Shown here: piece by piece, positions 16,818 to 26,152 of the stretch
How the letters are laid out: each line of letters starts with the position of its first letter
How positions within the stretch are numbered: position 1 is the first letter of the stretch
Source: Campylobacter concisus
GTDB taxonomy: Bacteria; Campylobacterota; Campylobacteria; Campylobacterales; Campylobacteraceae
Length of the DNA: 64,000 nucleotides
Reading direction: 5' to 3'
Assembly (NCBI RefSeq): GCF_001298465.1
Contig: NZ_CP012541.1
Coordinates: 1,302,001 to 1,366,000 of the forward strand
Notes under the pieces: model-generated
Databases searched by the model: none
Told to the model about the DNA's origin: nothing
Seen by the model: the letters and a program-made list of their open reading frames with translations, nothing else
Made by a program: the position numbers and the translations under genes

Positions 16818-17837
16818 ATGGCATTTGAAAATGTATTAAAAGCGATTGAAGATATAAAAAATGGCAAAATGGTAATTATGGTCGATGACGAGGACCGTGA
16901 GAATGAAGGAGACTTGGTCTTTTCAGCGGCAAGCAGCGATATGCAAAAGGTAAATTTTGCAATCACTCATGCAAAAGGTGTACTTTGCCTTGCAATGGAT
17001 GAAGCAAACGCAAAAAGACTTGATTTGCCGCTAATGGTTTCTAAAAATACATCTAGTCACGAAACCGCATTTACTGTCACAATTGACGCAAAGGAAGCAA
17101 CGACAGGCGTAAGTGCTTATGAGCGAGATATGACGATTAGACTTGCTGCTAGTATTGATTCAGTGCCTGAAAATTTTGTAAGGCCTGGGCATATATTTCC
17201 GCTTATTGCAAAAAAAGGCGGCGTCCTCGTTCGTACAGGTCACACTGAAGGATCAGTTGATCTTTGCAAACTTGCTGGCGTTAGTCCAATGGCAGCGATT
17301 TGCGAGATCGTAAAAGAAGATGGCACAATGGCAAGACGTGATTATTTGGAAGAATTCTGTAAAAAATTTGACCTAAATATGATAAGCGTTTCTGAATTAG
17401 TAGAATACAGACTTAGTCACGAAAGCTTAATAGAAGTTTCGCCCGCAAAGAGTGTAAAAATCTGTGGTTTTGAAGCAAAAAGATATGACATAAAAGATCA
17501 CGAAAATAAAAACCACGCTGCCTATATTTTCGGGGAGATAAAAGCGCAAACTAATGTAAAATTTCAAAAAATAAGCAAAGACCATGAGCTTTTAAGCGGA
17601 GATAAATTTGATAATTTATTAAAGTCGTTGGATTTTTTAAGTAAAAATGGCGGAGTGTTGCTATTTTTAGACAGCAATAAAAGCGATGCAAGCTCACAAA
17701 AAGATTATGGCATTGGGGCACAAATTTTAAAGTATTTTGGTATAAGCGAAATTGAGCTTTTAAGCTCAAATAAAAATAAAGAATTTGTAAGCTTAGCAGG
17801 CTTTGGTCTTGATATAAAAGGCTATAAAGAAATTTAA
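16818..17837 (+). CDS. ribB: 3,4-dihydroxy-2-butanone 4-phosphate synthase with a degenerate GTP cyclohydrolase II-like C-terminal half
   Basis: 339 residues. Residues 1-200 are a complete RibB: the acidic metal loop DDEDRENEGDLVF, the SSHETAFTVTIDAK segment, RPGHIFPLIA, and RTGHTEGSVDLCKLAG with the second metal ligand. It turns ribulose 5-phosphate into the four-carbon unit of riboflavin plus formate. Residues 205-339 align in length with RibA (GTP cyclohydrolase II), but I see none of the zinc cysteines nor the arginine of active RibA, so the second activity is probably lost and a separate ribA should exist elsewhere. The end of the gene contributes one arm of the terminator shared with panB. 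Confidence 0.9.
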   Translation: MAFENVLKAIEDIKNGKMVIMVDDEDRENEGDLVFSAASSDMQKVNFAITHAKGVLCLAMDEANAKRLDLPLMVSKNTSSHETAFTVTIDAKEATTGVSAYERDMTIRLAASIDSVPENFVRPGHIFPLIAKKGGVLVRTGHTEGSVDLCKLAGVSPMAAICEIVKEDGTMARRDYLEEFCKKFDLNMISVSELVEYRLSHESLIEVSPAKSVKICGFEAKRYDIKDHENKNHAAYIFGEIKAQTNVKFQKISKDHELLSGDKFDNLLKSLDFLSKNGGVLLFLDSNKSDASSQKDYGIGAQILKYFGISEIELLSSNKNKEFVSLAGFGLDIKGYKEI

Positions 17838-17851
17838 ATAGATAGCCTTTT
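17816..17851. terminator. Terminator between convergent ribB and panB
   Basis: Arms AAAAGGCTAT (17816-17825, inside the end of ribB) and ATAGCCTTTT (17842-17851) are perfectly complementary over ten bases. T-rich sequence follows downstream (GACGCTTTTTATTT). It mainly serves ribB; panB ends 34 bases farther on the opposite strand. Confidence 0.6.
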
Positions 17852-17884
17852 GACGCTTTTTATTTAACGCGGATATTGATCATC

Positions 17885-18694
17885 CTAATAGCAAAATTCT
17901 TCACTTGGAAAAATTTTGCCTTTTACATCATTTGCGTAGGATTGCACACTCTTTCTTACAATATCCGCTCCATCAAGATAGCGTTTTACAAATTTTGGTT
18001 TAAAGTCTTCAAAAAACCCAAGCATATCAGACCACACAAGCACTTGCCCATCGACATTTACCCCAGATCCGATACCAATAACTGGTACATGAACTTGCTT
18101 TGTTATCTCACTAGCCACGCCACTCATCGTACCCTCAAGCAAGATACCAAATGCTCCAGCTTGCTCAAACGCCAAAGCCTCTTCAATTAGTTTTTTTGCC
18201 TCGATCTCACTTCTGCCTTTTATCTTATAGCCACCTTCAAATTTATAAAACTGAGGCTTTAAGCCAATGTGAGCCATAACGTTTATACCCTCTTCACAAA
18301 GGCGCTTCACTAAATTTACTTGATGCATGCCAACTTCGAGCTTTACCGCATCGGCATTTGTCTGTTTGAAAAATTTCATCGCATTTTTTATCGCTTGCTT
18401 TTCATTTGTGTAGCTGCCAAATGGCATATCAGCCATGATAAAAGTATTTTTAGCTCCGTTACAAACGGCCTTTGTATGATAAAGCATGGTATTCATGTCC
18501 GCACCTATCGTGCTTTCTTGCATATTAAAACTCATATTTAAGCTATCGCCAACCAAAATAATATCAGCATAATCATCAAAAAGCTTGGCAAATAACGCAT
18601 CATAGGCGGTTATCATTACAATAGACTCAATGCCTTTTTTGTTTTTTATATCATTTATGCTTAGTTTTTTCTTCTGAGTTTTTTCATTTTTCAT
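17885..18694 (-). CDS. panB: 3-methyl-2-oxobutanoate hydroxymethyltransferase
   Basis: 269 residues from ATG 18694; a TTG four codons earlier overlaps the GGAG ribosome site and is rejected. Family motifs: SIVMITAYDALFAKLFDDY near the N terminus, ILVGDSLNM with a metal-ligand Asp, VMAHIGLKPQ, and VIGIGSGVNVDGQVLVW with DMLGF at the C-terminal third. The enzyme adds a hydroxymethyl group from methylene-tetrahydrofolate to 2-oxoisovalerate in pantothenate synthesis. No panC or panD is next to it. It is convergent with ribB and divergent from the HPt gene. Confidence 0.96.
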   Translation of the reverse strand: MKNEKTQKKKLSINDIKNKKGIESIVMITAYDALFAKLFDDYADIILVGDSLNMSFNMQESTIGADMNTMLYHTKAVCNGAKNTFIMADMPFGSYTNEKQAIKNAMKFFKQTNADAVKLEVGMHQVNLVKRLCEEGINVMAHIGLKPQFYKFEGGYKIKGRSEIEAKKLIEEALAFEQAGAFGILLEGTMSGVASEITKQVHVPVIGIGSGVNVDGQVLVWSDMLGFFEDFKPKFVKRYLDGADIVRKSVQSYANDVKGKIFPSEEFCY

Positions 18695-18780
18695 TGCAAG
18701 CTCCAAGGATTTTTAGCTAAAAGGCTAACAATTTTATCAAATTTTTGCTACAATTACGCCAATTTCTTAAGGACATAAAA

Positions 18781-19185
18781 ATGGGTATATTAAAAAGGCT
18801 TGAAATAGATTACTCTTATGATATAGTTGAAGAATTTTTATCTCACTATGCTTTAATGTGCGATTTACTCGAGCCTTTGATAATAAATTTAGGAAGAGCT
18901 GATAAATATAAAGATAGCATCCTAGAGCTTACTAGGATTTTTCATAATATTAAATCAGCAGCAGGATTCATGCATCTTGATCCGATTTTAAAGCTTACAA
19001 CTTTAGCCGAAGAAATCACACAAGAGGCAAGAAGCCTAAAAGGGCCAGCAAATGATAAATTTATAGATTGGTTGCTACTTATTAGCGATCAGTTTAATAA
19101 ATATAAAGATGACGTCGAGAACGATTTTGAATATTTTAGCGTTCTTGAGCCAAAAATCATTGATGTGCCTGCAAAACTTAACTAA
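18781..19185 (+). CDS. Orphan HPt-domain (histidine phosphotransfer) protein
   Basis: 134 residues from ATG 18781 behind AAGGA; a longer frame from 18745 has no ribosome site. The sequence IFHNIKSAAGFMHLDPI (H55, K58, S59, G62) is the signature of HPt domains, in which the histidine passes phosphate between receivers. The rest is helical. No kinase or receiver is attached or adjacent, so its partner is unknown; CheA-like and hybrid kinases use such domains. The gene ends 26 bases before ssrA. Confidence 0.8.
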   Translation: MGILKRLEIDYSYDIVEEFLSHYALMCDLLEPLIINLGRADKYKDSILELTRIFHNIKSAAGFMHLDPILKLTTLAEEITQEARSLKGPANDKFIDWLLLISDQFNKYKDDVENDFEYFSVLEPKIIDVPAKLN

Positions 19186-19211
19186 ATAATTCACTAACCA
19201 TTTTATTTTTT

Positions 19212-19570
19212 GGGAGCGACTTGGCTTCGACAGGAGCAGAGTGTATACGGTGGCACGTCGCTTTGAGCAAAGCGTAAAAAGCTCAAATTAAATTTAAACG
19301 CAAACAACGTTAATTTCGCTCCTGCTTACGCTAAAGCTGCGTAAGTTCAGTTGAGCCTTGCTTAGTCTAATTCTAGCTAGGACAAAAGCAAGTAATTTAG
19401 CTAGAGTAGGCTCGCAAAGTGACTGCTTGCTAGCTGAAATTTTAGTCTTAGTCTAAATTTTGGTTTTGGAAAGTGAGCCTTTTTAGATGAAATTTTCACT
19501 TTTGCTAAGCGTGTAGAGGCTGTATGCATTTTGTTTTTGGACAGGGGTTCGATCCCCCTCGCTTCCACCA
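19212..19570 (+). ncRNA. ssrA: Transfer-messenger RNA (tmRNA)
   Basis: About 359 bases. The 5' end GGGAGCGACTTGGCTTCGAC and the 3' end GGGGTTCGATCCCCCTCGCTTCCACCA form the alanine-tRNA-like part, and GGGAGCG pairs with CGCTTCC. The tag frame at 19300-19341 encodes ANNVNFAPAYAKAA followed by TAA, one residue different from the C. jejuni tag as I remember it. tmRNA frees stalled ribosomes and marks the nascent chain for proteolysis. Encoded CCA is present. Confidence 0.97.
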
Positions 19571-19613
19571 TTTTTATCTAAAATACAAATAATTTTTTAT
19601 TAAATAGATTAAA

Positions 19614-20501
19614 TTAAAAGAGTTCTTCTGACTCAAAATAATTTTGTGAAATATTTCGCTCTTTTTCATTTGTATTTACATGAAGCACATAATAGCCTAT
19701 CTGTGTGTTGCTAGCGTCTATTAATGGTACCACGCAAAAGTAGTGCGTTTTATAAACGTAAAATTCATATTCTTTAAAATTAATATCACGCAAAAAACCT
19801 ACTATATTTAAATTTGCACTACTTAAATTTTCGATGTAATAATCATTTAAAATTTAATCACTTGGAATGCTTTTACGTGATGGCATCTTGTCTTTAGCTA
19901 AAAGAACAAATAGATCAATTCCTTGCTTTTTAAAATAATTTCCAAGTGAGTCAAAATTTAACAAAACCTCGATGTTGCCAATAATTTTACCATCACGTAT
20001 TACGTTTGAGACAGCCCTTATATGCGTTCCAGCATACCACGCCTCGATGCCAACCATGGGCTTGTTTTGATGCCTTGACTCTTGCACTAAAAACCTACTA
20101 CTAGCGATCATATCGCCATATCTGTTTAGATCACAACTCCTTACATAGCTTTTTAGATCTTTATCATAAATGTGAAGCTTAATGTTGTTATACATCGATG
20201 CTGCGCCAAGGGTTTTGGTTAAATTTTCGATATTTTTTATACATTCATCGCGACTTTGCCCTAGCAAGCACATTTGTATAGACTCATTTTGAGCAAGCAA
20301 GATAGAGATCGCCATTGATGAAAATTTCTCATCATCTATGCTTTTATTAAGCTGTTTTACCTGGTAATCAAAAAAGACTCGCATATTATTTTGCATCTTT
20401 TCAGCCATATAAGAGCTATAAAGAAAGTAAAAAAGCCCTCCAAGTACTATAATAAAGATAAAAACGATATAGACATTAAGATATTTTTTATATTTATTCA
20501 A
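19614..20501 (-). pseudogene. Cache-type sensor-domain protein interrupted by an in-frame TAA
   Basis: A single frame spans 296 codons but has a TAA at 19854-19856. The part before the stop (215 residues) has one N-terminal membrane helix (~10-30) and an extracytoplasmic sensor domain similar to those of chemoreceptors (HIYDKDLKSYVRSCD; QNKPMVGIEAW; GNIEVLLNFDSL). The 79 codons after the stop stay in frame to a second TAA at 19614-19616 and contain the expected end of such a domain (NIVGFLRDIN; FCVVPLID; NTQIGYYVLHVNT). So one point change (CAA, AAA or GAA to TAA) most likely truncated the gene. There is no signalling domain in either part. It overlaps the HIT gene by eight bases. Confidence 0.75.
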
Positions 20502-20865
20502 AACTAGCCCTTAACTTTTCTTCTAAAAATTTTGCAAATTTATCAAATTCTGGCAACGCAAGCTCGCTTTTTCTTTTTGAATTAGCCCAAACGCTATCTG
20601 GGAAAAATGCGTCATCACTAAATCTAGCAATAACATGAATATGCACGTGTGGCACGTAGTTACCAAAACTAGCGATATTTATCTTAGTTGGTTTATAAAA
20701 CTTAAGCATAGCTTTTTCAGCTACCAGCATAGCTTCAAAAAGTCTAGCCCTACTCTTTTCATCACAATCGCTTAACTCACGAAATGGCTTAACTGTAAAA
20801 ATTTTTATCCATGGAAGCTCATTTTCTTCACGCTCAACTCTTATAAATTTATCTTCATAAATCAT
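20494..20865 (-). CDS. HIT-family protein (histidine triad nucleotide-binding)
   Basis: 123 residues. The triad HVHIHV (H73, H75, H77) near residue 75 follows NIASFGNYVP. HIT proteins hydrolyse nucleotide phosphoramidates or dinucleoside polyphosphates; the exact substrate cannot be read from sequence. The start is preceded by AGGAAT, 18 bases after the permease gene ends. It overlaps the broken Cache gene by eight bases, suggesting one minus-strand unit. Confidence 0.9.
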   Translation of the reverse strand: MIYEDKFIRVEREENELPWIKIFTVKPFRELSDCDEKSRARLFEAMLVAEKAMLKFYKPTKINIASFGNYVPHVHIHVIARFSDDAFFPDSVWANSKRKSELALPEFDKFAKFLEEKLRASFE

Positions 20866-20883
20866 TTTTATTCCTAAATATTT

Positions 20884-21924
20884 TTATACAAAATTTCTCT
20901 CTCTTAAAAGCGTATAAAGCTTAATAGTCGAGATAAAAAATGTTACGATCGCTGGTCCAAGGATCACACCCCAAAAACCAAATGTCGTAATACCTGCAAG
21001 CATCGCAAAGAAAATAAGAAGCTCATTTATTTTTGTCGGTATTTTAACTAGCTTTGAGTTTATAAATTTAATAACAAGTGGCTTTAGGAGTGTGTCCGCA
21101 GCAAAAGATATCACTACGATCGTGTAAATTGCGATAGTTATCGCTGCTGCTATGTTGCCATTTGCAAACTCATAAATGCTAATAGGTCCCCATGCCAAAA
21201 TACCGCCAACAACTGGGATTAGTGAAGCAAAGCTAAAAAAGATGCCAGTTAGCACGCCGTCATAGCCGTAAAAGCTTGTGACAATAGCAAATAAAAAGCC
21301 TTGTATTATCATATTTGCGATGGTTGAGTAAAAAACTACACTCATCACGTTGCCAACTTCACTTAAAATAGACTCTGTATCATCTTGCTTTAGAGGAAGT
21401 GCATATTTTAGATAGCTGATTAGTTCATTGCCGTAAAGATTGCAAAAGAAGAAAAAGACCAAGATAATGATCATATCAACGCCAAATTTAAGGCTTAACT
21501 TACCTAGACTTGCAAGATTTGTCGCAAGTTGAGAAAAAAGCATTTTAATATCAAGTCCGCCGATAAATTCTTTTATCTTTGGCTCTAAAAAATTTATCGA
21601 CTCAGGCATCCTAAAATCATAATTTTTTATAAATTCGATAGTCTTTGTGACATTGTTTATATCAAAGCCAGCCGCGTATTTTGCGATCTCAACTACCGCA
21701 TAAAGAAGTGGAGCGATAAATAAACAAAGAAGCACAGACGTGGTAAGCGCCGATGAAAGCGTCTTGCGGTTTTTAGTGAGCGATAAAAATGCGATTTGGA
21801 CATTTGAAACCGCGACAGCAAGCAGTGCTGCGATAAAAATATCAAGCAGATATGGTTTAAAAAGATAGACCACCAAAGCCAAAGCACAAAATACAAAAAT
21901 TCCAAAAAATAGTCTATTGTTCAT
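20884..21924 (-). CDS. AI-2E family transporter (PerM-like membrane protein)
   Basis: 346 residues with about eight membrane helices. The N-terminal pair (LFFGIFVFCALALVVYLFKP), the conserved central part ending GVLTGIFFSFASLIPVVGGILAWGP and the C-terminal FGFWGVILGPAIVTF are typical of the PerM/AI-2E exporter family (PF01594). Members have been assigned to export of autoinducer-2 or to sodium/proton exchange; the substrate here is not known. A GGGAGC ribosome site precedes the ATG. Confidence 0.9.
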   Translation of the reverse strand: MNNRLFFGIFVFCALALVVYLFKPYLLDIFIAALLAVAVSNVQIAFLSLTKNRKTLSSALTTSVLLCLFIAPLLYAVVEIAKYAAGFDINNVTKTIEFIKNYDFRMPESINFLEPKIKEFIGGLDIKMLFSQLATNLASLGKLSLKFGVDMIIILVFFFFCNLYGNELISYLKYALPLKQDDTESILSEVGNVMSVVFYSTIANMIIQGFLFAIVTSFYGYDGVLTGIFFSFASLIPVVGGILAWGPISIYEFANGNIAAAITIAIYTIVVISFAADTLLKPLVIKFINSKLVKIPTKINELLIFFAMLAGITTFGFWGVILGPAIVTFFISTIKLYTLLRERNFV

Positions 21925-22140
21925 CTTGCTCCCTTAAAATGGGGTAATTATAGCAAATTTATCAAAGCTGCTCATTTGCTTCCCAAATTTGCTCAAGCTC
22001 TTTGCCATCAAGCTTGCAAAGCTAGCAAGTGTGGCTAGGCCTTTGACATTTCTAGCATGCTACTGACGCTTAGTAAATTTAGATAAATTTATAGTTTTAC
22101 GCAAAATTTCTAGCTCAAAAGCTCCTACAAATTTAGCCTT

Positions 22141-23220
22141 TTACGTGCACTGAAAATTTGCCCCGACGATCTCGCATTCATCACAGATTTGAACATATAT
22201 AGTTCCCTCGCCCTCTACTAGACTTCCAAGAGGAATTCGTGCTAGATATTTCATGCTTTTGCTACATTTTGGACATTTTAAATGCTCAGCATCTTGCTCC
22301 CACTGCGGATATCCACCAAGCAAAATTTCGCTATCTATCATATACGAGTAGTGAGCGCAAACCTCGCTGGCTAGCTCGAAATTTTGCCCATCAAGAGTCG
22401 TCACAGCATCTCTTAAATAGTCCTCACTCTCGCCCTCGCCCACTATCTCTGTTTGCACGCTATTGCCGTCATTTTGGCAAAAATACTGCACCAAGCCAAC
22501 GCATGTTGGGCAAAATTTAAGCACAGTGTCATTTTTAAGCTCTAGTCCAAGTCGCTTTAAGCTCTCTTTTTTGATGGTAAATTTCATCATCTCACCGCTA
22601 CAAAATTTACATTTTTCATCGTTTAGTGCTTTAAATTTAATGCTTGCGTCTACGTTTTGGCTTGGCCCACATGTAAAACACCTACCAAAAACTAGGCTTC
22701 TTCTCTTACCACTCTCATCAAAGCTCCAGCCAGCAACCTGAGCGTATGCATCAGTATCGACGTGAAGCTTTGCCTTCCAAGGCTTTGGCGCATTATAGAG
22801 CTTAAAAAATAGCTCCCTCACCACCTCATCGCCCTGCCAGGCAAGCGCACAAAGGATGTGATTTATTTTTACCGTGTTTTCAGCGCCATTTAGACTATTT
22901 ATGAGCTCATCTCTCACGTCAGTTGGGGCGTTTTTATAAATTTCAAATGGGTAGTACTCGCCCTGCTTGGTCACTTCTCTTATTATCTGCTCGTCGCAAA
23001 TGCCGTGCAGGTAGAAAATATAGACAAGATCGCTATAAATTTCATCATATTTGCCTATCTCGTCTGTGTGAGCTAGGACATTTTTTAGCTTTTGCTTAAT
23101 CTCAGCCTCGCTTAAACCTTGATAAAACTCCAGCTTCTCTTTTTGCCTGCAATCATAGCAGATCCCATCAAAGTAAATCGTCCTTTGCTTGCACTTAGGA
23201 CAAAGATGTGGCTCGCCCAT
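22141..23220 (-). CDS. Zinc-ribbon-rich protein with a DUF1963-like C-terminal segment, function unknown
   Basis: 359 residues with seven CxxC pairs: CPKC and CYDC at the N terminus (a zinc ribbon), CFTC and CKFC near 180-210, CPTC near 240, CPKC near 317 and CDEC near 349. The C-terminal ILLGGYPQWEQD plus the closing cysteine pairs resemble the DUF1963/YwqG family, where a similar GG-P-W motif and a final Cys ribbon occur. The middle (~40-150) is helical. I cannot assign a function; metal binding and protein or nucleic-acid contact are plausible. It lies 23 bases downstream of ruvB on the same strand. Confidence 0.6.
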   Translation of the reverse strand: MGEPHLCPKCKQRTIYFDGICYDCRQKEKLEFYQGLSEAEIKQKLKNVLAHTDEIGKYDEIYSDLVYIFYLHGICDEQIIREVTKQGEYYPFEIYKNAPTDVRDELINSLNGAENTVKINHILCALAWQGDEVVRELFFKLYNAPKPWKAKLHVDTDAYAQVAGWSFDESGKRRSLVFGRCFTCGPSQNVDASIKFKALNDEKCKFCSGEMMKFTIKKESLKRLGLELKNDTVLKFCPTCVGLVQYFCQNDGNSVQTEIVGEGESEDYLRDAVTTLDGQNFELASEVCAHYSYMIDSEILLGGYPQWEQDAEHLKCPKCSKSMKYLARIPLGSLVEGEGTIYVQICDECEIVGANFQCT

Positions 23221-23243
23221 TTTTGCTCCAAATTTAAATTTTG

Positions 23244-24254
23244 CTACTCAAAAAGCCCTTTTTCGATGTCAATCTTGACATTAAAGGTCTCAAAGCACTT
23301 CGCACTTGCGATCCTGCCCTTTGCAGTGCGCTCGATAAAGCCATTTGCAAGCAGATATGGCTCGATGACGTCCTCAACCGTGCCCTCGTCCTCGCTAAGT
23401 GCCGCTGCGATCGTGCTAAGCCCCATAGGACGGCGCCTTGCTTGCATCAAAATTTCTAAATACCTAATATCCATCTCATCAAATCCAAGCGAATTTACAC
23501 CAAGTGCATTAAGCCCCTCTTTTGCACGCTCGTGACTGATGATTTGCTCGTCATTTACCTCGGCAAAGTCGCGAATCCGCTTTAATAGCCTAAGAGCGAT
23601 CCTAGGTGTGGCACGTGAGCGTTTGGCGATCTCAAGTGAGGCGTTTTTGTCGCACTCTTTGCCAAGTTTGACAGAGGCTATCTGCACGATACGGCTTAGC
23701 TCGCTACTTGTGTAAAACTGCAGCCTAAAGTCCATCCCAAAGCGGTCTCTTAAAGGCGCTGAGATCATACCAGCACGCGTCGTTGCACCAATCAGCGTAA
23801 ATTTTGGCAGATCTATCTTGATGGTCTGAGCAGCCGGCCCTGAGCCGATTATAATATCAAGCCTAAAGTCCTCCATTGCAGGATAGAGCACCTCTTCAAT
23901 GGCTGGGCTTAGACGGTGGATCTCGTCGATAAAAAGCACGTCGCCCTCTTGTAAATTTGTAAGGATCGCCGCCAGGTCGCCACTTTTTTCTATCATCGGT
24001 GCCGCAGTCATTTTGATACTTACGCCCATTTCGTTTGCGATGATGTGAGCAAGGGTGGTTTTACCAAGTCCTGGAGGGCCGTAAAATAGCACGTGGTCTA
24101 GGCACTCATTTCGCTTTTTGGCTGCTTTTATAAAGACATCTAAATTTTGTTTTATCTTTTCTTGGCCGATGTAGTCTTCAAATTTTGTCGGTCTAAGCGA
24201 GACTTCAAAGTCATTTTCAAAGCTTACTTTTTCGATTTCAACGATTCTATCCAA
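23244..24254 (-). CDS. ruvB: Holliday junction branch-migration helicase RuvB
   Basis: 336 residues. N-terminal [17 protein letters not shown], Walker [13 protein letters not shown], Walker [10 protein letters not shown], sensor 1 IGATTRAG and the arginine-finger region APLRDRFGM are all present, followed by the winged-helix domain ([24 protein letters not shown] and [10 protein letters not shown]). RuvB hexamers drive branch migration with RuvA. It follows the sensor kinase gene by 49 bases on the same strand. Confidence 0.97.
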   Translation of the reverse strand: MDRIVEIEKVSFENDFEVSLRPTKFEDYIGQEKIKQNLDVFIKAAKKRNECLDHVLFYGPPGLGKTTLAHIIANEMGVSIKMTAAPMIEKSGDLAAILTNLQEGDVLFIDEIHRLSPAIEEVLYPAMEDFRLDIIIGSGPAAQTIKIDLPKFTLIGATTRAGMISAPLRDRFGMDFRLQFYTSSELSRIVQIASVKLGKECDKNASLEIAKRSRATPRIALRLLKRIRDFAEVNDEQIISHERAKEGLNALGVNSLGFDEMDIRYLEILMQARRRPMGLSTIAAALSEDEGTVEDVIEPYLLANGFIERTAKGRIASAKCFETFNVKIDIEKGLFE

Positions 24255-24303
24255 AGTTTTTCCTTCTAAATTTAAGGCTTCATTTTACGCTTTTATGCTT
24301 AAT

Positions 24304-25410
24304 TTAAGCTCGTTTAAATTTATAGTAAAAGGTGCTGCCCTCGCCGTAGACACTATCAACGCCGTATAAAATGCCATGTTTTTGGCAAATTTCACTTACG
24401 ATATTTAGCCCAAGTCCAAAGCCGCCTTGGATTTCATCCTCTCTAACGTAGCGCTTCCAGACCTTTTTGACGTCCTTTATCCCCTTGCCAAAGTCTTGCA
24501 CACTAAGCTTTATGCGCTCATTCTCAAAGCTTAAATTTATTAGTATCTCGCTCTCTTTTGGGCTGTATTTTATGGCGTTTATGATGGTGTTATCGATGAT
24601 GCGTTGAGCTTCAACTCTGCTTAGCATAGTGCATGCATCGTCTTCTAAATTTGTCTTTACCACGATGTGCTTAACATCAGCCACGCTTGAGAGAAATTTC
24701 ACTCGTTCTATTATGTATTCGCCTAAATTTAGCCGCTCAAGTGGGAATTTTATATAGCCTCGCTTTATGAAGTATTCGACATCTTCGTAGGTTATTTGCA
24801 TCTGTTTTAGGGCATTTTTGATGCGAGTTATATACTTGTTTTCAAGTCCAAGCATCTCAAGGTTCATGCCAGCTACGCCAAGTGGGGTCTTTAGCTCGTG
24901 CATGGCGTCATTAAAGAAGTTGTTCATATACTTTTGAAACTCTTTATAGGGCTTAACGCTGCTTAGATATAAAAAATATACGATAAAAAGCACCGCTACA
25001 AGGATGACAAGGAGCATAAGTGCCGCTAGAAATATGTTTTTTTCATTATCAAGCTCTTTTTCAACGACAATATAATAAGGCGTTTTATCCTTTATAAAAA
25101 AGCTTTTATAAAACAAGAAGCCATTTTCTTCAAGTGTTACAAATTTAAAGTTGCTTGGCTGCTTGGAGAGATTTGAAATAATTGGATTAAAATTTACATC
25201 ATAGATCGCAAATTTATAATTTAAAGAAGGAGTTATATTTTCATTTTTTAAAAACGAATTTTTGATAATAGTTTCATGCTTCATCGCACCAAAAAGAGCT
25301 TTTGAAGTGCTATTTTTTTGGCTTAAATTTAAGATCACAAAGCTTTGAAAACAAAAAAGCGACATTATGACAAATGTCGCTATGATCTGGATCTTAAAGC
25401 TCTTGTGCAT
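24304..25410 (-). CDS. Membrane sensor histidine kinase
   Basis: 368 residues. Two membrane helices (~8-28 and ~126-150) frame a ~95-residue periplasmic sensor region with no recognisable domain. There is no clear HAMP. The dimerisation helix carries DAMHELKTPLG with H171, then the ATPase domain with N box NTIINAIKYSP, G1 QDFGKGI and G2 GGFGLGLNI. It overlaps its response regulator by 17 bases. The pair lies immediately downstream of psrABC on the same strand and may control it; that link is inferred from position only. Confidence 0.92.
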   Translation of the reverse strand: MHKSFKIQIIATFVIMSLFCFQSFVILNLSQKNSTSKALFGAMKHETIIKNSFLKNENITPSLNYKFAIYDVNFNPIISNLSKQPSNFKFVTLEENGFLFYKSFFIKDKTPYYIVVEKELDNEKNIFLAALMLLVILVAVLFIVYFLYLSSVKPYKEFQKYMNNFFNDAMHELKTPLGVAGMNLEMLGLENKYITRIKNALKQMQITYEDVEYFIKRGYIKFPLERLNLGEYIIERVKFLSSVADVKHIVVKTNLEDDACTMLSRVEAQRIIDNTIINAIKYSPKESEILINLSFENERIKLSVQDFGKGIKDVKKVWKRYVREDEIQGGFGLGLNIVSEICQKHGILYGVDSVYGEGSTFYYKFKRA

Positions 25411-26062
25411 CTATCTTGTAGCCTATACGCCTCTTTGAAGTGATAAAGTCACTAGTTGTTTTGTTTCTTATCTTTAAAACATGCATTCTGATATCAGCGC
25501 CTTCTATTTCTTTGTCATTCCAGACAAGATCTCTTAGCTCTTCCATGCTGACGTAAGAATTTAGATGTGAAACTAGACACTCAACAAGTGCGACTTCTTT
25601 TGCACTAAGATCGACCATTTTGCCGTTTTTAAATAGTGCACGCTTATTTAGATTAAAGCTAAACTCGTCATTGATCTTTACTATGTTTTTATCGTCAGTT
25701 CCATAGTATTTTCTCATAAGCTCAGCTACTCTAAATTTAAGCTCAGCAAGCTCAAATGGCTTTTTTAGGTATTCATTACAGCCAAGCTCGTAGCCAATCG
25801 CCATATCGCCTATATCAACTAAAGATGTTGTTATCATGATAGGAGCGTTTGGATTTAAACTCCTTATGTACTTGATAACCTCATGTCCATTTACGCCAGG
25901 GACTTTTATATCAAGTATAAAAAGATGATAGAAATTTTTCTCTATCAGATCACACGCCTCTTGGCCATCGCTCACTGCTGTAACTTCATAACCAAGCGTC
26001 TGCAAAAACTCACAGACGCTTTCTTGAAACCCTAAATCATCTTCTAAAAGCAAAATTTTCAA
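25394..26062 (-). CDS. OmpR-family response regulator
   Basis: 222 residues. Receiver domain 1-118 with D8/D9, phospho-acceptor D51 (LFILDIKVPG), T78/T79 and K101 (LKKPFELAEL). C-terminal winged-helix domain from ~130 with LSAKEVALVECLVSHLN, the recognition part DIRMHVLKIRNK and final RIGYKI. It partners the sensor kinase encoded next. It is 90 bases downstream of psrC, so the pair could be transcribed with the reductase or from its own promoter in that AT-rich gap. Confidence 0.94.
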   Translation of the reverse strand: MKILLLEDDLGFQESVCEFLQTLGYEVTAVSDGQEACDLIEKNFYHLFILDIKVPGVNGHEVIKYIRSLNPNAPIMITTSLVDIGDMAIGYELGCNEYLKKPFELAELKFRVAELMRKYYGTDDKNIVKINDEFSFNLNKRALFKNGKMVDLSAKEVALVECLVSHLNSYVSMEELRDLVWNDKEIEGADIRMHVLKIRNKTTSDFITSKRRIGYKIDAQEL

Positions 26063-26152
26063 ATCTCTCTCCTAAAAAATAAGTTTTATTAAGATTTAGC
26101 CCTATTGTAATATTTAATAGGTAAATTCAAAATTAAAATTATTTTTTAAGTA

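Noticed and set aside
21962-22021. Minus-strand fragment LCKLDGKELEQIWEANEQL with stops at both ends, between the permease and the zinc-ribbon gene
   Set aside because: It looks like the C-terminal tail of a lost gene, but 19 residues are too few to support a feature.
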